Positions 45,476 through 53,915 of a stretch of 64,000 nt of DNA are shown in pieces. Made by a program: the position numbers and the translations under genes. Source of the stretch: Fodinibacter sp038258215. Lineage in GTDB: Bacteria > Actinomycetota > Actinomycetes > Actinomycetales > Dermatophilaceae. Location of the stretch: the NCBI GenBank assembly GCA_038258215.1, contig JBBSQC010000014.1:1-64000 (forward strand), given 5' to 3'. A model generated the notes under the pieces. The model searched no databases, was not told the DNA's origin, and was given only the letters and a program-made list of their open reading frames with translations. Each line of letters starts with the position of its first letter. The first letter of the stretch is position 1.

Positions 45476-46312
45476 ATGACTGCTGGAGTCCTGGTCCTGG
45501 CGGCGACCCCGATCGGCGACCCCCGCGACGCGGCACCCCGGCTCGCGGACGAGCTGCGCGGGGCCGACGTCGTCGCCGCGGAGGACACCCGCAGGCTCCG
45601 TCGCCTCTGCCAAGCCCTCGACGTCAGCCCGACCGGGCGGGTCCTCTCCTTCCACGAGCACAACGAGGGCGACCGCACGCCGGACCTCGTCGCCCGCCTG
45701 CTGGCCGGTGACCGGGTCGTCGTCGTCACGGATGCCGGGATGCCGTCGGTCTCGGACCCCGGGTACCGCCTGGTGAGTGCCGCGGTGGAGGCGGACGTGC
45801 GGGTCACCTGTGTGCCCGGCCCGTCGGCGGTGCTCATGGCCCTCGCGGTCTCGGGTCTGCCGGTGGACCGCTTCTGCTTCGAGGGCTTCCTCCCCCGAAA
45901 GGGCGGCGAGCGGGCCACGGCACTCGGCGGGCTGGTCGACGAGCCGCGCACCATGGTGTTCTTCGAGGCCCCGCACCGGCTGGCGCGCACGCTGACGACG
46001 ATGGCCGAGGTGCTCGGGCCGGACCGTCACGCCGCGGTGTGCCGCGAGCTCACCAAGACCTACGAGGAGGTCCGCCGCGGCCCGCTGGCCGAGCTGGCCG
46101 AGTGGGCGACGGAGGGGGTTCGCGGAGAGATCACCGTCGTGGTCTCCGGTGCCGCCCCCCGGGTCGCGGACCTGGGCGGCGAGGTGAGGCGCGTGCTGGA
46201 GCGGGTCGCGGCGGGGGAGCGGCTCAAGGACGTCTGCGGAGAGGTTGCCCGCGTGTCGGGGCTGTCCAAGAAGTCGCTCTACGACGCGGCAGTCGCAGCT
46301 CGCCGAGGCTGA
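45476..46312 (+). CDS. rsmI: 16S rRNA (cytidine(1402)-2'-O)-methyltransferase
   Basis: 278-residue SAM-dependent enzyme methylating C1402 in the ribosomal P site. Tetrapyrrole-methylase fold with ATPIGDPRD near 9-17 (Asp where many homologues have Asn), VAAEDTRRLRRL, VVVTDAGMPSVSDPGYRL and VPGPSAVLMAL. The C-terminal helix-turn region with LSKKSLYDAAVA is typical of RsmI. Monocistronic. Confidence 0.95.
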   Translation: MTAGVLVLAATPIGDPRDAAPRLADELRGADVVAAEDTRRLRRLCQALDVSPTGRVLSFHEHNEGDRTPDLVARLLAGDRVVVVTDAGMPSVSDPGYRLVSAAVEADVRVTCVPGPSAVLMALAVSGLPVDRFCFEGFLPRKGGERATALGGLVDEPRTMVFFEAPHRLARTLTTMAEVLGPDRHAAVCRELTKTYEEVRRGPLAELAEWATEGVRGEITVVVSGAAPRVADLGGEVRRVLERVAAGERLKDVCGEVARVSGLSKKSLYDAAVAARRG

Positions 46313-46408
46313 GCCCGATCGCGGCTGACCGGCATACCGATGGGTAACCGGGTGAATGTCACATTGGACAGGGCCGGGGGTGCTCTCGCCCGGGACGGTG
46401 GGCCCCGT

Positions 46409-46414
46409 TAGCCT
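46409..46414 (+). promoter_or_regulatory. -10 element of the sdhCAB operon
   Basis: TAGCCT, then 7 nt, then GTG 46422, so sdhC is predicted to be translated from a leaderless mRNA. Confidence 0.5.
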
Positions 46415-46421
46415 GACCCTC

Positions 46422-47126
46422 GTGGCCTCAACGACAGCAGCTCCGCGACCCGCGACGGCCCGCCGCACCACCATCGCCCTGAAGATTCTCATGGCGGGGA
46501 CCGGACTGGTGTTCGTCGGGTACGTCCTGCTCCACATGTACGGCAACCTGAAGTTGCTCGCGGGTGAGGAGGCGTTCAACACCTACGCCGAGCACCTGCG
46601 CACCATCGGTCAGCCGTTCCTTCCGTATGCCGGGCTGCTGTGGATCATCCGCGTGGTGCTCATCCTCAGCCTCGTCGGACACGTGTACGCGGCATTCACC
46701 CTGTGGAGTCGAGCCGGCAGCGCGCGCCGCACGAAGTACGCCGCGGTCCGGACGGCCGCGCGGACGATGTGGATGCGCTGGGGAGGCGCCTTCCTCCTGC
46801 TGTTCCTCGTCTGGCACCTGCTCCAGTTCACCATCGTGAAGTTCACCGGCGACCCGAACGCGTCCGGACCCGACATCGAGAACAACCCCTACAAGCTCGT
46901 CCACGCGAGCTTCGAGGTGCCGTGGGTGACCCTCATCTACGTCCTGGCCATGGTCGCCCTGGCCTTCCACCTCTCGCACGGGGCGTTCAGCGCGCAGCAG
47001 ACGCTGGGGTGGACGGGCACCTCTGGGGCCTACCGCCGGGCCAAGGTCATCGGGCACGCCCTGTCCGCCGTCATCGTCGTGGGCTTCCTCATCCCGCCGC
47101 TGGCCATCCTCTTCGGCCTGATCTAA
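46422..47126 (+). CDS. sdhC: Succinate dehydrogenase cytochrome b subunit
   Basis: 234-residue, five-helix membrane anchor of the Bacillus/mycobacterial (type B) kind, binding two hemes b and quinone. Candidate heme ligands are the His residues in LLHMYGN, VGHVYAAF, VWHLLQF and AFHLSHGAF. No separate SdhD is needed in this class, and none follows. The upstream in-frame region lacks conserved sequence, supporting GTG 46422. First gene of sdhCAB. Confidence 0.93.
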   Translation: MASTTAAPRPATARRTTIALKILMAGTGLVFVGYVLLHMYGNLKLLAGEEAFNTYAEHLRTIGQPFLPYAGLLWIIRVVLILSLVGHVYAAFTLWSRAGSARRTKYAAVRTAARTMWMRWGGAFLLLFLVWHLLQFTIVKFTGDPNASGPDIENNPYKLVHASFEVPWVTLIYVLAMVALAFHLSHGAFSAQQTLGWTGTSGAYRRAKVIGHALSAVIVVGFLIPPLAILFGLI

Positions 47127-47137
47127 GGAGCCACGTC

Positions 47138-49138
47138 ATGACCGAACCCACCGTCAACGCCGGCATCGCGCACCGGTTGTACACCGAGGGCGAGCCGATC
47201 GCCGACACCAAGGCTCCCGCGGGTCCCATCAAGGACAAGTGGACCACCCGCTCCTTCGAGGCCGCCCTCGTCAACCCCGCCAACCGGCGCAAGCTCGACG
47301 TGCTCATCGTCGGCACCGGACTGGCCGGTGCCTCGGCCGCCGCGACACTCGGCGAGGCGGGCTACAACGTCAAGTCCTTCTGCTACCAGGACTCCCCGCG
47401 ACGGGCGCACTCGATCGCCGCCCAGGGCGGGATCAACGCCGCGAAGAACTACAAGGAGGACGGCGACTCCGTCTACCGCCTCTTCTACGACACGGTCAAG
47501 GGGGGCGACTACCGCTCCCGCGAGACCAACGTCTACCGGCTGGCCGAGGTCAGCACCAACATCATCGACCAGTGCGTCGCCCAGGGCGTCCCCTTCGCCC
47601 GCGAGTACGGCGGTCTCCTGGACAACCGCTCCTTCGGTGGCGTGCAGGTCTCGCGCACCTTCTACGCCCGCGGCCAGACCGGCCAGCAGCTGCTCATCGG
47701 CGCCTACCAGGCCCTGGAGCGCCAGGTCGCCGCCGGCACGGTGCAGCAGTTCACCCGGCACGAGATGCTCGAGCTCATCGTCGAGGACGGCCGGGCCCGG
47801 GGCATCATCGCCCGTGACCTGGTGACCGGCGAGATCGAGACCCACCTCGCGGATGCCGTGGTGCTCGCCTCCGGTGGCTACGGCAACGTCTTCTTCCTCT
47901 CGACCAACGCGATGGGGTGCAACGTCACGGCATCCTGGCGGGCCCACCGCAAGGGCGCCCACATGGCCAATCCCTGCTACACGCAGATCCACCCCACGTG
48001 CATCCCGGTCTCCGGGGACCACCAGAGCAAGCTGACGCTGATGTCGGAGTCGCTGCGCAACGACGGCCGGATCTGGGTGCCCAAGAACCGCGAGGACTGC
48101 GACAAGGACCCGCGCGACATCGCCGAGGAGGACCGCGACTACTACCTGGAGCGGATCTACCCGAGCTTCGGCAACCTCGTGCCCCGTGACATCGCGTCGC
48201 GGCAGGCCAAGAACGTGTGCGACGAGGGCCGTGGGGTCGGCCCGGTCGTCGGTGACTTCCGTCGCGGTGTCTACCTCGACTTCGTCGACGCGATCTCGCG
48301 GATGGGCCAGGCCACGGTCGAGTCCAAGTACGGCAACCTCTTCGACATGTACGCCCGGATCACCGGGGAGAACCCGTACGAGGTGCCGATGCGGATCTAC
48401 CCCGCCGTGCACTACGTCATGGGCGGCCTGTGGGTCGACTACGACCTCGAGTCGAGCATCCCGGGTCTGTTCGTCACCGGCGAGGCCAACTTCTCCGACC
48501 ACGGGGCCAACCGGCTCGGCGCGTCGGCGCTGATGCAGGGCCTGGCCGACGGCTACTTCGTGCTGCCCAACACCATCCGCGACTACCTCGCCAAGGGCCC
48601 CTTCGAGCCGCTGTCCGCCGAGACCGCGTCGGTCGCGCAAGCGCGCACCGCGGTCGAACACCGCACCCAGCGCCTGCTGGCCATCAACGGCGAGCGCAGC
48701 GTCGACTCCTTCCACAAGGAGCTCGGCAACGTCATGTGGGAGTACTGCGGCATGGAGCGCACCGAGGAGGGGCTGCTCAAGGGCATCGACCTGATCCGCG
48801 GCCTGCGCGAGGAGTTCTGGCGCAACGTGCGAGTGCTCGGGTCCGCCGACACGCTCAACCAGAGCCTGGAGAAGGCCGGCCGGGTGGCCGACTTCCTGGA
48901 GCTCGGTGAGCTGATGTGCATCGATGCCCTGCACCGGCGCGAGTCCTGCGGCGGCCACTTCCGTGGCGAGTCCCAGACCGAGGAGGGTGAGGCGCTGCGT
49001 CACGACGACGAGTTCCTCTACGTCGCGGCGTGGGAGTTCGGTGGTGGCGAGAGCGACGGTGACATGGGCGCGCCGGTGCTCCACAAGGAAGACCTGGCCT
49101 ACGAGGCCATCGAGCTGAAGCAGCGGAGCTACAAGTGA
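47138..49138 (+). CDS. sdhA: Succinate dehydrogenase / fumarate reductase flavoprotein subunit
   Basis: 666-residue catalytic subunit oxidising succinate. FAD-binding VLIVGTGLAGASAAATLGE (54-72); His91 in RRAHSIAAQGG is the expected covalent FAD attachment. Catalytic regions include HPTCIP and GEANFSDHGANRLGASALMQG. AAGGAG stands 7 nt before ATG 47138, overlapping the sdhC stop region. Length and the PRRAHS form match the diheme (type B) enzymes rather than the E. coli type. Confidence 0.96.
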   Translation: MTEPTVNAGIAHRLYTEGEPIADTKAPAGPIKDKWTTRSFEAALVNPANRRKLDVLIVGTGLAGASAAATLGEAGYNVKSFCYQDSPRRAHSIAAQGGINAAKNYKEDGDSVYRLFYDTVKGGDYRSRETNVYRLAEVSTNIIDQCVAQGVPFAREYGGLLDNRSFGGVQVSRTFYARGQTGQQLLIGAYQALERQVAAGTVQQFTRHEMLELIVEDGRARGIIARDLVTGEIETHLADAVVLASGGYGNVFFLSTNAMGCNVTASWRAHRKGAHMANPCYTQIHPTCIPVSGDHQSKLTLMSESLRNDGRIWVPKNREDCDKDPRDIAEEDRDYYLERIYPSFGNLVPRDIASRQAKNVCDEGRGVGPVVGDFRRGVYLDFVDAISRMGQATVESKYGNLFDMYARITGENPYEVPMRIYPAVHYVMGGLWVDYDLESSIPGLFVTGEANFSDHGANRLGASALMQGLADGYFVLPNTIRDYLAKGPFEPLSAETASVAQARTAVEHRTQRLLAINGERSVDSFHKELGNVMWEYCGMERTEEGLLKGIDLIRGLREEFWRNVRVLGSADTLNQSLEKAGRVADFLELGELMCIDALHRRESCGGHFRGESQTEEGEALRHDDEFLYVAAWEFGGGESDGDMGAPVLHKEDLAYEAIELKQRSYK

Positions 49139-49144
49139 CACACA

Positions 49145-49159
49145 GGGGGCTCCGCCCCC
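49145..49159 (+). repeat. Short hairpin in the sdhA-sdhB gap
   Basis: GGGGGC, TCC, GCCCCC form a compact stem between the two reading frames, 41 nt before the sdhB start. It could tune relative expression or mRNA stability. Confidence 0.35.
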
Positions 49160-49199
49160 CGTGGACCCCCCGACGGCGCACCACACAAGGATTCGACGA

Positions 49200-49943
49200 A
49201 TGAACCTCACCCTGAAGATCTGGCGCCAGGACAACCCGTCCGACAAGGGCCGCCTCGTCACCTACCAGGTGGCCGAGATCAGCGACGACATGAGCTTCCT
49301 CGAGATGCTCGACGTGCTGAACGAGCAGCTCAACGCCAAGGGCGAGGAGCCGGTCGCGTTCGACTCCGACTGCCGCGAGGGCATCTGCGGCCAGTGCGGA
49401 CTGATGATCTCGGGCCAGGCGCACGGCCCCGAGAAGACCACGACCTGCCAGCTGCACATGCGCAGCTTCAAGGACGGGGAGACGATCACCATCGAGCCGT
49501 GGCGGGCCAACGCCTTCCCGGTGATCCGTGACCTCGTCGTCGACCGCGGGGCCTTCGACCGCATCGTGCAGGCCGGCGGCTACATCTCGGTCAACACCGG
49601 CGCGGCGCCCGACGCCCACGCGACCCCGGTGCCCAAGCCGGCCGCCGACCGCGCCTTCATGGCCGCCGAGTGCATCGGCTGCGGAGCCTGCGTGGCGGCC
49701 TGTCCCAACGCCAGCGCCATGTTGTTCATGGGCGCCAAGGTCACCCATCTCTCCGAGCTCCCCCAGGGACAGCCCGAGCGGATGGCGCGCGTGGTCTCGA
49801 TGGTCGGTCAGCACGACCACGAGGGCTTCGGCGGCTGCACCAACGTCGGCGCGTGCTCGCAGGCGTGCCCCAAGGGCATCCCGCAGGACGTCATCTCCAC
49901 CCTCAACAAGGACCTCCGCTCGGCTCTGCGCGCCGGCCACTGA
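49200..49943 (+). CDS. sdhB: Succinate dehydrogenase iron-sulfur subunit
   Basis: 247-residue electron-transfer subunit. Ligands: [2Fe-2S] Cys58, 63, 66, 83; [4Fe-4S] CIGCGACVAACP (Cys158, 161, 164, 168); [3Fe-4S] Cys213, 219, 223 in CTNVGACSQACPKG. ATG 49200 has AAGGA 8 nt upstream. Completes sdhCAB, linking the TCA cycle to the quinone pool. Confidence 0.96.
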   Translation: MNLTLKIWRQDNPSDKGRLVTYQVAEISDDMSFLEMLDVLNEQLNAKGEEPVAFDSDCREGICGQCGLMISGQAHGPEKTTTCQLHMRSFKDGETITIEPWRANAFPVIRDLVVDRGAFDRIVQAGGYISVNTGAAPDAHATPVPKPAADRAFMAAECIGCGACVAACPNASAMLFMGAKVTHLSELPQGQPERMARVVSMVGQHDHEGFGGCTNVGACSQACPKGIPQDVISTLNKDLRSALRAGH

Positions 49944-50001
49944 CCCGACTCACCGCTCCGCGCGCGCGCCCGGCCACCCCCGGCCCCCACCGCCAAGACA
50001 T

Positions 50002-50062
50002 ATTGCTCTGAGCCCACGTCATGAGCCCCTCGAACGGCCCTCCAAGGTGGGCTCAGGGCAAT
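50002..50062. repeat. 16-bp inverted repeat, candidate bidirectional terminator
   Basis: Left arm ATTGCTCTGAGCCCAC (50002-50017) and right arm GTGGGCTCAGGGCAAT (50047-50062) pair with a single G-U, around a 29-nt loop. They lie between sdhB and the convergent CPBP gene. Lower GC than its surroundings; could also be a mobile-repeat remnant. Confidence 0.55.
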
Positions 50063-50088
50063 GAGTCGGGTGGGGGCGCGGAGTCGGG

Positions 50089-50832
50089 TCAGAGCCAGGA
50101 GACGTGCGGCTTGACCAGCGCGTAGCCCACGAACGCGACGACGTCGAGGATGGTGTGCGCCACGACCAGGGGCATCACCCGTTTGGTGCGGGTGTAGAGC
50201 CACCCGAACAGCAGCCCCATCACGGCATTCCCGACGAACCCGCCGAAGCCCTGGTAGAGGTGGTAGCTGCCGCGGATCAACGCGCTCGTGACGATGACCC
50301 GCCACGGACCCCACCCCGCCTGCCCCCAGCGCCGGAAGAGATAGCCGATCATGATGACCTCCTCGAGCACCGCGTTCTGCGCCGCCGACAGCACGAGCAC
50401 CGGCACGGCCCACCACACCTGCTCGAGGTTGGCCGCCGACACGGTCACGTTGATGCCGAGCGACTTCGCGGCGAGGTAGAAGCCCAGACCGGGGATGCCG
50501 ACGACTGCCGCGAGCAGGGCTCCGCGAGCCAGGTCCTGGCCCGGCCGGCGCAGGTCGAACCCCATGGTGTGTGGCTCGGACGGGTCGTCGCGCCGAAGGA
50601 GGTGCAGCGCCAGGAGTACCGGTACCAGGGCCAGCACGATGCCGGTGAGCTGGTAGGCGAGGTCGAGCCAGGGCCGGTCGGGTGTGACGGAGGTGTTCAT
50701 CGCGGCCGTCTGCTGGCGCAGTGACTCGACACGCGTCAGCCGGTCGACGATGCGCAGCAGCGACCAGATCGCCGAGGCGCCGAGGGAGACACCGAGGACG
50801 AGCCAGGTCTCCGTGAGGTGCTGCCGCCGCAT
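50089..50832 (-). CDS. CPBP family intramembrane metalloprotease
   Basis: 247-residue membrane protein with about seven hydrophobic segments. The CAAX/CPBP motifs are visible: QNAVLEEVIMIGYLFRRW (EE...FRR), SALIRGSYHLYQG and LVVAHTILDVVAF, supplying the Glu and His residues of the family's active site. ATG 50832 follows TACGCT by 7 nt on the minus strand; the longer frame to 51000 is basic and non-conserved. Confidence 0.87.
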   Translation of the reverse strand: MRRQHLTETWLVLGVSLGASAIWSLLRIVDRLTRVESLRQQTAAMNTSVTPDRPWLDLAYQLTGIVLALVPVLLALHLLRRDDPSEPHTMGFDLRRPGQDLARGALLAAVVGIPGLGFYLAAKSLGINVTVSAANLEQVWWAVPVLVLSAAQNAVLEEVIMIGYLFRRWGQAGWGPWRVIVTSALIRGSYHLYQGFGGFVGNAVMGLLFGWLYTRTKRVMPLVVAHTILDVVAFVGYALVKPHVSWL

Positions 50833-50839
50833 GCCGCAC

Positions 50840-50845
50840 AGCGTA
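50840..50845 (-). promoter_or_regulatory. -10 element for the CPBP gene
   Basis: On the minus strand TACGCT, then 7 nt, then ATG 50832. Confidence 0.45.
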
Positions 50846-51078
50846 TGCCGGGCGCCCGGACCGTTCGCTGGACGCCGGCTGGGTATGGGCTGGGAGGTGT
50901 GCCGAGCGCCCGGGGGCGCTCGTGACGTCGGCGGTTCAGGTCGTGGTGCTCGGTCTTCACGAACACCACTGAGCCGCAGGCTCTTCCGTGGAGACGACAC
51001 ATGCGCTAGCGATCCGACCTAGCATGGGCGGGCCCGACCGGAAGCCGACCCGGTACCCGACCAGATGTGGAGCTCCAG

Positions 51079-51837
51079 GTGCTGACCAGACCGGGCCGGG
51101 CCGCGTGCGTGCTCGCTCTCGCGGCCTGTCTGGGCGTCCTCGGAGCGTGCAGCGGCCTGGATCCGGCCCCGCCGACGTCGACGAGCACCGGGGCGGCACC
51201 CTCGACACCGCCGACCGCGTCACCGGTCGAGGCGCTCCCCGCGGTCGGTGACGTCTTCCGCGCGGCACGCACCGCTGCACTCGCCGCCGAGTCAGCGCGG
51301 ATCGAGGGCACGCTGCAGCGCGAGGGCAAGAGCGTCGAGATCGAGGTCGAGGGTCTCGCGGACGGCAGCAACCAGGAGCTCATCCTCACCGCCGGAGACA
51401 ACGGGCGATCGGAGGTGCTCACGGTCGGCGATGACTACTGGCTGGGCGGCGACAAGGTCTTCTGGACCGAGCAGACCGGCGACGCCCGCGCGGGGAAGAA
51501 GATGGTGGGGATGTACTCCTCCATCACCCGGTCCGACGCCGAGGAGCTGGGCTCGTTCACCCTGCGGACCATCCTCACCGAGAAGCTCTCGGAGCCGGCG
51601 ATCTCGGCGATGGAGGGGAGCGTGAAGCCGGTGGGCAAGGGCGATCTCGACGGCTCTCCGGCATACGTTCTCGCGGGAAAGGACGGTGCCAGGCTGTGGG
51701 TGGCGACCGACGGCAGCGCCACCCTGCTCCGGCTGCGGGGGCCGAAAGCGGCTCCTTGCGACCTGAGGTTCAGCAGCTGGAACCGCGCGGAGCGCGCCAC
51801 CCCGCCGGCACCGTCCGACGTCGTCGACCCGGCCTGA
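51079..51837 (+). CDS. Lipoprotein, LppX/LprAFG-like
   Basis: 252-residue exported lipoprotein. Signal peptide with lipobox LGVLGAC (Cys about residue 24), then a Thr/Ser/Pro linker. The remaining domain shows the alternating beta pattern of LppX/LprG-type lipoproteins (ARIEGTLQREGKSVEIEVEG, YWLGGDKVFWTEQTGD, YVLAGKDGARLWVATDG). GTG 51079 is preferred over GTG 51067 because GGAG lies 6 nt before it. A TAGCAT at 51020-51025 may be its -10. Confidence 0.75.
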   Translation: MLTRPGRAACVLALAACLGVLGACSGLDPAPPTSTSTGAAPSTPPTASPVEALPAVGDVFRAARTAALAAESARIEGTLQREGKSVEIEVEGLADGSNQELILTAGDNGRSEVLTVGDDYWLGGDKVFWTEQTGDARAGKKMVGMYSSITRSDAEELGSFTLRTILTEKLSEPAISAMEGSVKPVGKGDLDGSPAYVLAGKDGARLWVATDGSATLLRLRGPKAAPCDLRFSSWNRAERATPPAPSDVVDPA

Positions 51838-51852
51838 GCCGAGGTCAACCGC

Positions 51853-51869
51853 GCTGACCCGGGGTCAGC
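51853..51869. terminator. Hairpin covering the DUF4126 stop
   Basis: GCTGACC (51853-51859) and GGTCAGC (51863-51869), loop of 3 nt, between the convergent lipoprotein and DUF4126 genes. The right arm includes the DUF4126 stop codon. Confidence 0.55.
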
Positions 51870-52471
51870 CCGACGGCTGGTACGCCGGGTTGTTGCGTGC
51901 CGCCCGCCAGCGCCGCACGCGCAAGCCCATCCAGATCAGGAGCCAGGCCAGCAGCGCGAGGGCCACGACGACGAAGACCGGGGCGAGGATCGCGATGAGC
52001 GACAGGCCGATCGACGCGCCGTCCTCCACCGTGGAGACCACCGGCCCGCCCAATCCCGCCGTGCCGATGTTGACGACCGGCCGGGCGGCCATCTTGCCGG
52101 TGTGCACGATCCCGGACACCACGATGCCCAGGACCACCGGCGCCCAGGGGTTCTCGTGCATCCACGTCGAGTTGTCGAGCTGGGCGGCGGCACTGGTGGC
52201 CGCGAAGATCAGCCCGCCCATCATGGGGCGGATGACGGTCTGGATCGCGTCGTTGACGGTGTCCACGGCGGGGGATCTTGTCGAGGACGACCTCGGCGAG
52301 GAGCAGGACGAGGCCGACGCCGATGGCCCAGTTGCTCTCGATCCAGGCGTAGCCACCCGGCAGGGTGATGAGGTCGGTGAACCGGGCGATCAGCGCGACG
52401 AGGACGAAGGGGATGTAGGCGTTGAGCCCCGCTGCGGCGGAGAGGCCCATCCCGGTCAGGACGGCGATCAC
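51865..52471 (-). pseudogene. DUF4126 membrane protein, frameshifted
   Basis: The first 66 or so codons (from GTG 52471, GGAGG 6 nt upstream) read VLTGMGLSAAAGLNAYIPF through VLLLAEVVLDKIP. The remainder continues the family only in another frame (AVDTVNDAIQTVIRPMMGG onward to QPSG at 51865). The shift occurs at a run of five G at 52270-52274, where four would restore one frame of about 201 aa. Both halves are well conserved with no other damage, so recent inactivation, a sequencing error or slippage are all possible. Confidence 0.8.
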
Positions 52472-52567
52472 CCGGCACCTCCTCGGTGGTGAGACGCGGA
52501 CGCCTTCGCCGACACCGGCACGTCCGTCTCCCGTGAGGGTATCCAAGCGTCGTGACAGTCTGGGCCG

Positions 52568-53155
52568 ATGACCTCGACCGTCGGGCTCCTGCTCGCCGCC
52601 GGCGCCGGTCGGCGGATGGGCGGCCCCAAGGCCCTGCTCCGACTTCGCCCCGACGGACCGACACGGATCGAGACGGGGGTCGCCGAGCTGCGCGCCTGTG
52701 GGCTCGACCGTGTCGTCGTGGTCGTCGGGGCCGCCGCTGCGGAAGCCGGCCCGCTCGCCCAGGCGGCCGGTGCCGAGGTGGTCCACGCCGAGGGTTGGCA
52801 GGAGGGGATGGGGGCCTCCCTCCGCGCGGGACTCGCCGTCGTCATCGGCTCGGACCCCGTGCCCGAGCGCGCCCTGGTCACCCTCGTCGACCTGCCTGAC
52901 GTCGGTGAGGCCGTGCACCGTCGGGTGCTCGGCTCGCCGGGTTCCAGCGCGGTGTTGGCGCGCGCGGCATTCGCCGGACGCCCCGGGCACCCCGTCCTGC
53001 TCGGCCGGGACCACTGGGCCGCGGTGCTGGCGGGCGCCGTCGGCGACCGTGGCGCCCGCGGCTACCTCGAGGGCCACGACGTCGACCTCGTGGAGTGCGG
53101 TGACCTCGCGACCGGGCGGGACGTCGACACGTCGGCGGACCTCGGCAGGGGATGA
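52568..53155 (+). CDS. MobA-like nucleotidyltransferase (molybdenum cofactor cytidylyltransferase type)
   Basis: 195-residue NTP transferase with LLLAAGAGRRMGGPKALL at the N-terminus, LVTLVDLPDVG in the centre and GRPGHPVLLGRDHW. This resembles MocA/MobA-like proteins that make dinucleotide forms of the Mo cofactor for xanthine dehydrogenase-type enzymes. It stands at the head of a run leading to the cox genes, so it may produce the cytosine-dinucleotide cofactor of CoxL. ATG 52568 follows CAGTCT by 6 nt. Confidence 0.85.
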   Translation: MTSTVGLLLAAGAGRRMGGPKALLRLRPDGPTRIETGVAELRACGLDRVVVVVGAAAAEAGPLAQAAGAEVVHAEGWQEGMGASLRAGLAVVIGSDPVPERALVTLVDLPDVGEAVHRRVLGSPGSSAVLARAAFAGRPGHPVLLGRDHWAAVLAGAVGDRGARGYLEGHDVDLVECGDLATGRDVDTSADLGRG

Positions 53156-53162
53156 TGGGGCG

Positions 53163-53540
53163 GTGAGCACGCGACGACGCTGGCCGGGGCGGGTCTACGA
53201 CCACGGCAGCGAGCCGGACCCACGGTTCTCCCTCGCCAACGAGCGCACCTTCCTGGCCTGGGTGCGCACCGGGCTGGCCCTCCTCGCCGGGGCGGCCGCG
53301 CTCGACGCCCTCGACCTCCCGCTCGACGACACCCTGCAGGCCCTGCTCGCGGCCCTCCTCGCCGTCGCGGCGCTGCTGACGGCCGGGGCCGCCTGGTGGG
53401 GCTGGGCGCGGGTGGAGCGGGCGATGCGCGAGGGCCGCGAGCTGCCGAACAACCCGGCGATGGCGGTGGTGCTGGCCGCCGTGGCCGTGGCCTCGGTCGT
53501 CATCGCGGTCTCGAGCCTGGTCCGGGGCACCACGTCGTGA
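53163..53540 (+). CDS. DUF202 (YidH-type) membrane protein
   Basis: 125 residues. The signature FSLANERTFLAWVRTGLALL is the DUF202 hallmark preceding TM1; three hydrophobic helices follow. Function unknown. GTG 53163 is 7 bp after the MobA-like stop and 6 nt after GATGAT. It overlaps the next DUF202 gene by GTGA. Confidence 0.85.
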   Translation: MSTRRRWPGRVYDHGSEPDPRFSLANERTFLAWVRTGLALLAGAAALDALDLPLDDTLQALLAALLAVAALLTAGAAWWGWARVERAMREGRELPNNPAMAVVLAAVAVASVVIAVSSLVRGTTS

Positions 53541-53872
53541 GTGGAGCGGTGGCCGACCGCGGGGCCCAGCAGGAGCGCACGACGCTCGCCTGGCGTCGCA
53601 CCGGTCTCGCCCTCGTGGTCGGGTCGCTGACCATCGGCCGGCTGACGCTGGACACCCTCGGGGTCGTCGTGGTCCTGCCGACCCTGCTCGCCGCCTCTCT
53701 GGCACTCTGGGTGGTCGTCGTCTCGCTCCGATCCCGCCGACCAGCCCGCCGCGACGCCGGTGGCCGTTCGTTCACGGTGCTCCCGGACGGGCGGCTGCCC
53801 ACGGTGGTGGCCGTGGCCGTCGGCTCCCTCGCCGTGGGGGAGCTGCTCGCGGCGCTCGCCGACCTCGCGTGA
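53537..53872 (+). CDS. DUF202 membrane protein, second copy
   Basis: 111 residues with QQERTTLAWRRTGLALV, three helices and a basic loop (SLRSRRPARRD). Paired with the preceding gene in the yidH/yidG manner, and translationally coupled. Between the cofactor transferase and coxD it could serve membrane attachment or transport, but nothing in the sequence shows this. Confidence 0.82.
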   Translation: MSGAVADRGAQQERTTLAWRRTGLALVVGSLTIGRLTLDTLGVVVVLPTLLAASLALWVVVVSLRSRRPARRDAGGRSFTVLPDGRLPTVVAVAVGSLAVGELLAALADLA

Positions 53873-53915
53873 GCGTGTGCTTGGCGTGGGCGCCCGCGTC
53901 GGCAATGCTGACGCC

